DNA from: Halostella salina
GTDB taxonomy: Archaea > Halobacteriota > Halobacteria > Halobacteriales > Natronoarchaeaceae
Assembly (NCBI RefSeq): GCF_003675855.1
Contig: NZ_RCIH01000002.1
Location: 257,654 to 321,653 of the forward strand
Reading direction: 5' to 3'
Length of the DNA: 64,000 bases
Part shown: piece after piece, positions 60,219 through 64,000 of the stretch
How positions within the stretch are numbered: the first letter of the stretch is position 1
Layout: every line of letters begins with the position of its first letter
The notes under the pieces: model-generated
Told to the model about the DNA's origin: nothing
Database searches by the model: none
Seen by the model: the letters and a program-made list of their open reading frames with translations, nothing else
Position numbers and translations under genes: made by a program

Positions 60219-61450
60219 GCCAGACCATCCAGCGGTCCGAGCGGGACACGTCGTACCCGCTGCTCGCTGTCGACGACCTGCAGACGTCGTTCTTCACCGA
60301 CAAGGAGACGATCCGCGCCGTCGACGGCATCTCCTTCGACATCGAGAGCGGCGAGACGGTCGGGATCGTCGGCGAGAGCGGTTCCGGAAAGAGCGTCACC
60401 GCACGGTCGATCATGGGGCTCATCGAGGACCCCGGCCGCATCCTCGAAGGGAGCAGCATCCGATACAGCAACCCCGAAACTGTCGAGCGGTTCGCCCGGA
60501 ACTACACGGACGCGACGGTCGACGTCGCGCCCGGCGAGCGGATCCCCGCCGACGAGGACGGGTTCATCGCGCTGGCCGAAACCGAGGGCAGCGGGAGCGA
60601 CGTAACCGTCGACTCCGGGTACGTCGACCTCGCACGAGCGCCCGACGAGGCCGTCCACGACATCCGCGGTGGCGACATCGCGATGGTGTTCCAGGACCCG
60701 CTGTCGAGCCTCAACCCGGTGTACACCGTCGGCAACCAGATCAAGGAGTCGCTGCGGCTCCACCGGGGACTCCGCGGGCAGGAGGCCACCGAGGAGGCGG
60801 CGAACCTGCTCGAGGCCGTCGGCATCCCCGACGCCAACCGACGGCTCAAGGAGTACCCACACCAGTTCTCCGGCGGGATGCGCCAGCGCGCGGTGATCGC
60901 CACGGCGCTTGCCTGCGACCCGGACCTGCTCATCTGCGACGAGCCGACGACGGCGCTGGACGTGACGATCCAGGCCCAGATCCTCGACCTCCTCAAGGAG
61001 TTGCAGGCGGAGCGGAACCTCGGTATCATGTTCATCACGCACGACATGGGCGTGATCGCCGAGATCACCGACCGGGTCAACGTGATGTACGCGGGCGAAA
61101 TCATCGAGAAGGCACCGGTCGCGGAGCTGTTCGAGAACTCCCGGCACCCCTACACCGAGGGGCTGCTGGGGTCGATCCCCGGCCGGAACGTCGGTGCGGA
61201 CCGCCTGAAAACGATCGAGGGGGACGTACCGACGCCCAACGAACCGGCGACCGACTGCCGGTTCGCGCCGCGGTGTCCGAAAGTGTTCGACGAGTGTACG
61301 AAGGTCCACCCCGAGCACGTCTCGGTCGGACGGGAGTCCGAACACCACACCACGGCCTGCCTACTCTACCCCGAGGATATGAGCAGAGGGGAGGCGGTCA
61401 ACGAACACGAGCGACTGGGCGACGACCCGGAGGTGAGTTCCGATGAGTGA
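60215..61450 (+). CDS. Peptide ABC transporter ATPase (DppD type) with insertion
   Basis: The 411-residue ATPase has Walker [10 protein letters not shown] near residue 52, Q-loop [12 protein letters not shown], signature [16 protein letters not shown], Walker [14 protein letters not shown] and switch MFITHDMG. Between Walker A and the Q-loop it has an insertion of about 45 residues ([32 protein letters not shown]...) that ordinary DppD lacks. The C-terminal oligopeptide-type domain includes [25 protein letters not shown] with its cysteines. It overlaps dppC and dppF (8 nt). Confidence 0.92.
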   Translation: MSQTIQRSERDTSYPLLAVDDLQTSFFTDKETIRAVDGISFDIESGETVGIVGESGSGKSVTARSIMGLIEDPGRILEGSSIRYSNPETVERFARNYTDATVDVAPGERIPADEDGFIALAETEGSGSDVTVDSGYVDLARAPDEAVHDIRGGDIAMVFQDPLSSLNPVYTVGNQIKESLRLHRGLRGQEATEEAANLLEAVGIPDANRRLKEYPHQFSGGMRQRAVIATALACDPDLLICDEPTTALDVTIQAQILDLLKELQAERNLGIMFITHDMGVIAEITDRVNVMYAGEIIEKAPVAELFENSRHPYTEGLLGSIPGRNVGADRLKTIEGDVPTPNEPATDCRFAPRCPKVFDECTKVHPEHVSVGRESEHHTTACLLYPEDMSRGEAVNEHERLGDDPEVSSDE

Positions 61451-63020
61451 ACAAGCGTACGGCGACCGGCAGACGGAAGTGAGCACGGAGCAGCGCTCCG
61501 GCGAGACACTCGTCGACGTCGACGACCTGAAGACGTACTACGGCAGCGAAGGCGGGCTGTTCGGCGGGAAACCGGTCAAGGCCGTCGACGGCGTCAACTT
61601 CACGATCGAGAAAGGCGAGACGCTCGGCATCGTCGGCGAGAGCGGCTGCGGGAAGACGACGCTGGGGCGGACGCTGATCCAGCTCGAATCGGCGACTGAC
61701 GGGCAGGTGAACTACGCGGGAACTGACATCACGACCCTGGACGGGAAGGAGCTCAAGGAGTGGCGGCGCAACGTCCAGATGGTGTTCCAGGACCCCGACT
61801 CCAGCCTCAACAACCGGATGACCGTCGGCGAGATCATCCGGGAACCGCTGGACGTCCACGACTGGCCGACGTTCGAGGTCGGCGTGCAGGGCGTCGAGAA
61901 CGAGCGCGCCACCGTCGAGGGCGAGATGGTGCGCCACGTCGCCCAGGCGAAGTACGAGGACAGCGACATCGTCGTCACGCCCGAGGCCGAGATCGTCCAC
62001 CTGCGCGAGAGCGCCCCGATCGAAAGCTCGGAGCTGACGATCACGGCCACGGAGCGCGACGACGGGGTCACGGTCGAGGTGTCCGTCTCGAAGTCGCGCT
62101 CCCAGCTACGCCGTCGACGCGTGCGGAGCCTGCTCGAAACCGTCGGCCTGCAGGAGGAGCACTACTTCCGGTACCCCCACCAGTTCTCCGGCGGCCAGCA
62201 GCAGCGCGTCGGGATCGCCCGGGCGCTCGCGCTCGAACCGGACTTCGTCGTCCTCGACGAGCCGGTGTCGGCGCTGGACGCCTCCGTGCAGGCGAAGATC
62301 CTGAACCTGCTCGAGGACCTTCAGGAGGAGTTCGGACTCACCTACCTCTTCATCGCCCACGACCTCTCCGTGGTGCGGCACATCTGTGACCGCGTCGGCG
62401 TGATGTATCTGGGCAACATCATGGAGATCGGCGAGACGGAGGAGCTGTTCGAGAACCCGTCGAACCCGTACACGCACTCGCTGCTGTCCGCGATCCCCGA
62501 GCCGGACCCGACGATCGAGAAAGACCGGATCACCCTGCGCGGGACGCCCCCGAGTCCGCGGGACCCGCCGGCGGGCTGTCCGTTCTCGACGCGGTGCCCG
62601 ATGAAGGTCCGGCCCGACGAGTTCGCCGACCTCGACGACGAGGTGTGGACCGCGATCGAGGTGTTCAGGGAAGTCCTCCGCGAACGGGCGCGGGCGGAGC
62701 GGACGACCGTCGAGCGGGTCAAGGAGTTCCTCGACATGGACACCCGCTTTGCGAGCATCGACGAGATCACCGAGGAGCTGTTCGGCGACCTCGACGTGCC
62801 GTCGTCGGTCCAGACCCACGTCAGCGAGGCCGCCTCGAAGGTGGCAGACGGCGAGGAGGAAGCCGCCAAGGAGTACCTGGCCGAGCAGTTCGGCAGCGTC
62901 TGTGACGAGGAGTATCCGACCCCGCGCGAGGTGAGCACGACCGGGCGGACGAGTCGCTGTCACCGTCACGACGCCGAGTACACGGAGCCGAGCCAGCTCG
63001 AACAAGGGCTCGGCGACTGA
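61443..63020 (+). CDS. Peptide ABC transporter ATPase (DppF type) with two insertions
   Basis: The 525-residue ATPase, versus about 330 in bacteria, has Walker [10 protein letters not shown] near residue 62, Q-loop [12 protein letters not shown], signature [16 protein letters not shown], Walker [14 protein letters not shown] and switch LFIAHDLS. Two insertions stand out: about 85 residues between REPLDVH and [13 protein letters not shown] (beta-rich, [16 protein letters not shown]...[21 protein letters not shown]), and about 110 residues inside the C-terminal oligopeptide domain, between [12 protein letters not shown] and FGSVCDEEY...SRCHRHD. The latter splits the Cys motif of that domain. 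The last gene starts on its stop (TGATG). Confidence 0.92.
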   Translation: MSEQAYGDRQTEVSTEQRSGETLVDVDDLKTYYGSEGGLFGGKPVKAVDGVNFTIEKGETLGIVGESGCGKTTLGRTLIQLESATDGQVNYAGTDITTLDGKELKEWRRNVQMVFQDPDSSLNNRMTVGEIIREPLDVHDWPTFEVGVQGVENERATVEGEMVRHVAQAKYEDSDIVVTPEAEIVHLRESAPIESSELTITATERDDGVTVEVSVSKSRSQLRRRRVRSLLETVGLQEEHYFRYPHQFSGGQQQRVGIARALALEPDFVVLDEPVSALDASVQAKILNLLEDLQEEFGLTYLFIAHDLSVVRHICDRVGVMYLGNIMEIGETEELFENPSNPYTHSLLSAIPEPDPTIEKDRITLRGTPPSPRDPPAGCPFSTRCPMKVRPDEFADLDDEVWTAIEVFREVLRERARAERTTVERVKEFLDMDTRFASIDEITEELFGDLDVPSSVQTHVSEAASKVADGEEEAAKEYLAEQFGSVCDEEYPTPREVSTTGRTSRCHRHDAEYTEPSQLEQGLGD

Positions 63021-63427
63021 TGGCACGCCGCGGCACTCCCGTCTGGCTTCGTCGGGGCGTCGACGGGCTGGTGTACGCCGTCGCGCTCACGGCCGTCACG
63101 TTCGGGGTCGGAGCGGCCGTCGCCTTCGCCGCCAGCTACGGCTGGACCGGGGTGAAGTACTGGCTGTTCTTCGTCGGCTGGGTGCTGCTCGGCTACGGGG
63201 GGCTGAAGCTCCGGCCGCGGAAGGCCTGGAAGGACCCCTCGGAGACGGGCGTCGACGACCAGTCCGTCGAGTCCCGCTTCGAGTCCGCCACCCGGCGGAT
63301 CGTGCCGGACAGCGTCGCCGTCCCGGCGGTCGACCGGTGGTCGGGCGGCGCGCGGCTGTTCCTCGGGGGCGTGTTCGTCCTCGTGACATCGATCGCCATG
63401 GAGTTCCTGTTCGGCGTCGGGGGGTGA
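63020..63427 (+). CDS. Small membrane protein at the end of the dpp operon
   Basis: The 135-residue product has two hydrophobic segments near the start (GLVYAVALTAVTFGVGAAVAFAASYGWTGVKYWLFFVGWVLLGYGGLKL) and one at the end (LFLGGVFVLVTSIAMEFLFGVGG), with a hydrophilic middle. Relatives in haloarchaea follow dpp operons; I recognise no function. Its ATG shares a base with the dppF stop, so it is translated with the operon. Confidence 0.75.
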   Translation: MARRGTPVWLRRGVDGLVYAVALTAVTFGVGAAVAFAASYGWTGVKYWLFFVGWVLLGYGGLKLRPRKAWKDPSETGVDDQSVESRFESATRRIVPDSVAVPAVDRWSGGARLFLGGVFVLVTSIAMEFLFGVGG

Positions 63428-63491
63428 CGGCGCGGCGGTCGCCCGTCCGGTATAACAACAGGTTTACCCCGGACGATAATCAGAAACGAGT

Positions 63492-64000
63492 ATGCGAGAC
63501 GCAGACGACCCGAACGACGGCCCCGAGGAGTTCGACGCCCCGGGTGCGCCGGAGGAGCTGTCGGCCGGCGCCGACATCCACAAGAACGCCTGGAGTCAGA
63601 CGATAGACGACATGCAGGCGCTCGGATCGGAACTCCGGGACGAGGGCTGGGAGACGGTCATCACGTCGCTCGCGGTCGACACCGCACCGGAACCGCCGGA
63701 GGACGGCCCGGAGGGACGCTGGGGGCTGGTCCACGTGGTGCCCGACAACAACGCCGAGCCCATCCAGGAAGCCGTCGCGGCCGGCGAGTTCCCGAAGTTC
63801 GACGTGTTCCGTGCAACCGCGGAGGGTCGGATCTTTCTGGTGACCCAGCTGCTCGACCCGGAGACGAAGACGGCCGTCCTCGTCGCGGGGAACTTCCAGC
63901 GCCGGCTGGCACGCGGCGCGGTCAGGACGGCGATGGAGCACGACGAGTTCTACACCCACCTCCAGACGCTCGACGGGACCCACCTCGGTTCGTTCCGTCA
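63492..64000 (+). CDS. Uncharacterised haloarchaeal protein, 3'-truncated by the window edge
   Basis: The frame from ATG 63492 is open to the end of the window, giving at least 169 residues without a stop. The protein is acidic and soluble: DADDPNDGPEEFDAPGAPEELSAG..., then WETVITSLAVDTAPEPP...GLVHVVPDN and GRIFLVTQLLDPETKTAVLVAGNFQR. I recall this as a conserved haloarchaeal family (perhaps DUF7529) but cannot confirm it, and function is unknown. Upstream, GGTATAACAACAGG (about 63450-63463) is a TATA-like box about 30 nt before the ATG. Confidence 0.7.
   Translation, partial: MRDADDPNDGPEEFDAPGAPEELSAGADIHKNAWSQTIDDMQALGSELRDEGWETVITSLAVDTAPEPPEDGPEGRWGLVHVVPDNNAEPIQEAVAAGEFPKFDVFRATAEGRIFLVTQLLDPETKTAVLVAGNFQRRLARGAVRTAMEHDEFYTHLQTLDGTHLGSFR

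Noticed and set aside
1-64000. CRISPR arrays, rRNA and tRNA genes, complete insertion sequences, replication origin
   Set aside because: I saw no regularly spaced repeats, rRNA-like stretches, convincing tRNA cloverleaves, transposase genes or orc/cdc6 genes with origin repeats.

Overview
This window is a stretch of chromosome from a halophilic archaeon (class Halobacteria). It is GC-rich and its proteins are strongly acidic. It carries archaeal information-processing genes: TFB, RadA, Hel308, the PolD large subunit, a KEOPS subunit and NMD3. Secreted proteins carry Tat lipoprotein signals. Many genes look leaderless, with an A/T-rich TATA-like box about 25-28 nt before the start codon. Several very small protein families that I recall only from haloarchaea are also present. 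I saw no rRNA, tRNA, CRISPR array or intact insertion sequence.

Layout. 1-13 kb: the end of an NmrA-like gene; a tungstate/molybdate ABC transporter (wtp type) divergent from a Tfx-family regulator; an MFS transporter; a dUTPase/dCTP-deaminase-like enzyme; TFB; an old-yellow-enzyme oxidoreductase; cgi121-hel308; then a gene-poor stretch (11.44-12.12 kb). 13-31.6 kb: a tetrapyrrole-rich region (hemC-SUMT-hemD on the minus strand, hemB and hemL on the plus strand). Between these lie a DHH phosphoesterase, a BioY-BioM-BioN biotin transporter, an EtfD-like membrane iron-sulfur protein, a DUF433/PIN-like toxin-antitoxin pair, twin acetyltransferases, and an ammonium transporter fused to its own PII domain. 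31.6-45.5 kb: radA, pspAB, a GH37 trehalase-like protein, htpX, nmd3 with a Trm5/Taw2-like enzyme, an XPD/DinG-type helicase, a von Willebrand lipoprotein, an Nfu protein and several small membrane or zinc proteins. 45.5-55.5 kb: a sulfatase-fold enzyme coupled to a flippase-like membrane protein, panE, and the PolD large subunit interrupted by a 504-residue intein. 55.5-64 kb: a five-gene Dpp/Opp-type peptide ABC transporter operon with large insertions in its subunits, and two trailing genes, the last running off the window.

Most notable unexplained structure. (1) A family of four long, multi-hairpin intergenic elements (about 200-300 bp). Each begins within about 20 nt after the stop codon of a minus-strand gene, and all share ordered sequence boxes. 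Two of them bracket radA. (2) Two copies of an approximately 80-bp near-perfect palindrome. (3) A predicted 31-codon leader ORF overlapping the start of the amt-PII fusion, preceded by two CCGG-N8/9-CGGACGCCC direct repeats. (4) Two palindromes in the 61-bp gap between the tungstate transporter and the Tfx regulator. (5) The PolD intein ends in Gln instead of Asn and sits directly before the catalytic Asp-Gly-Asp.
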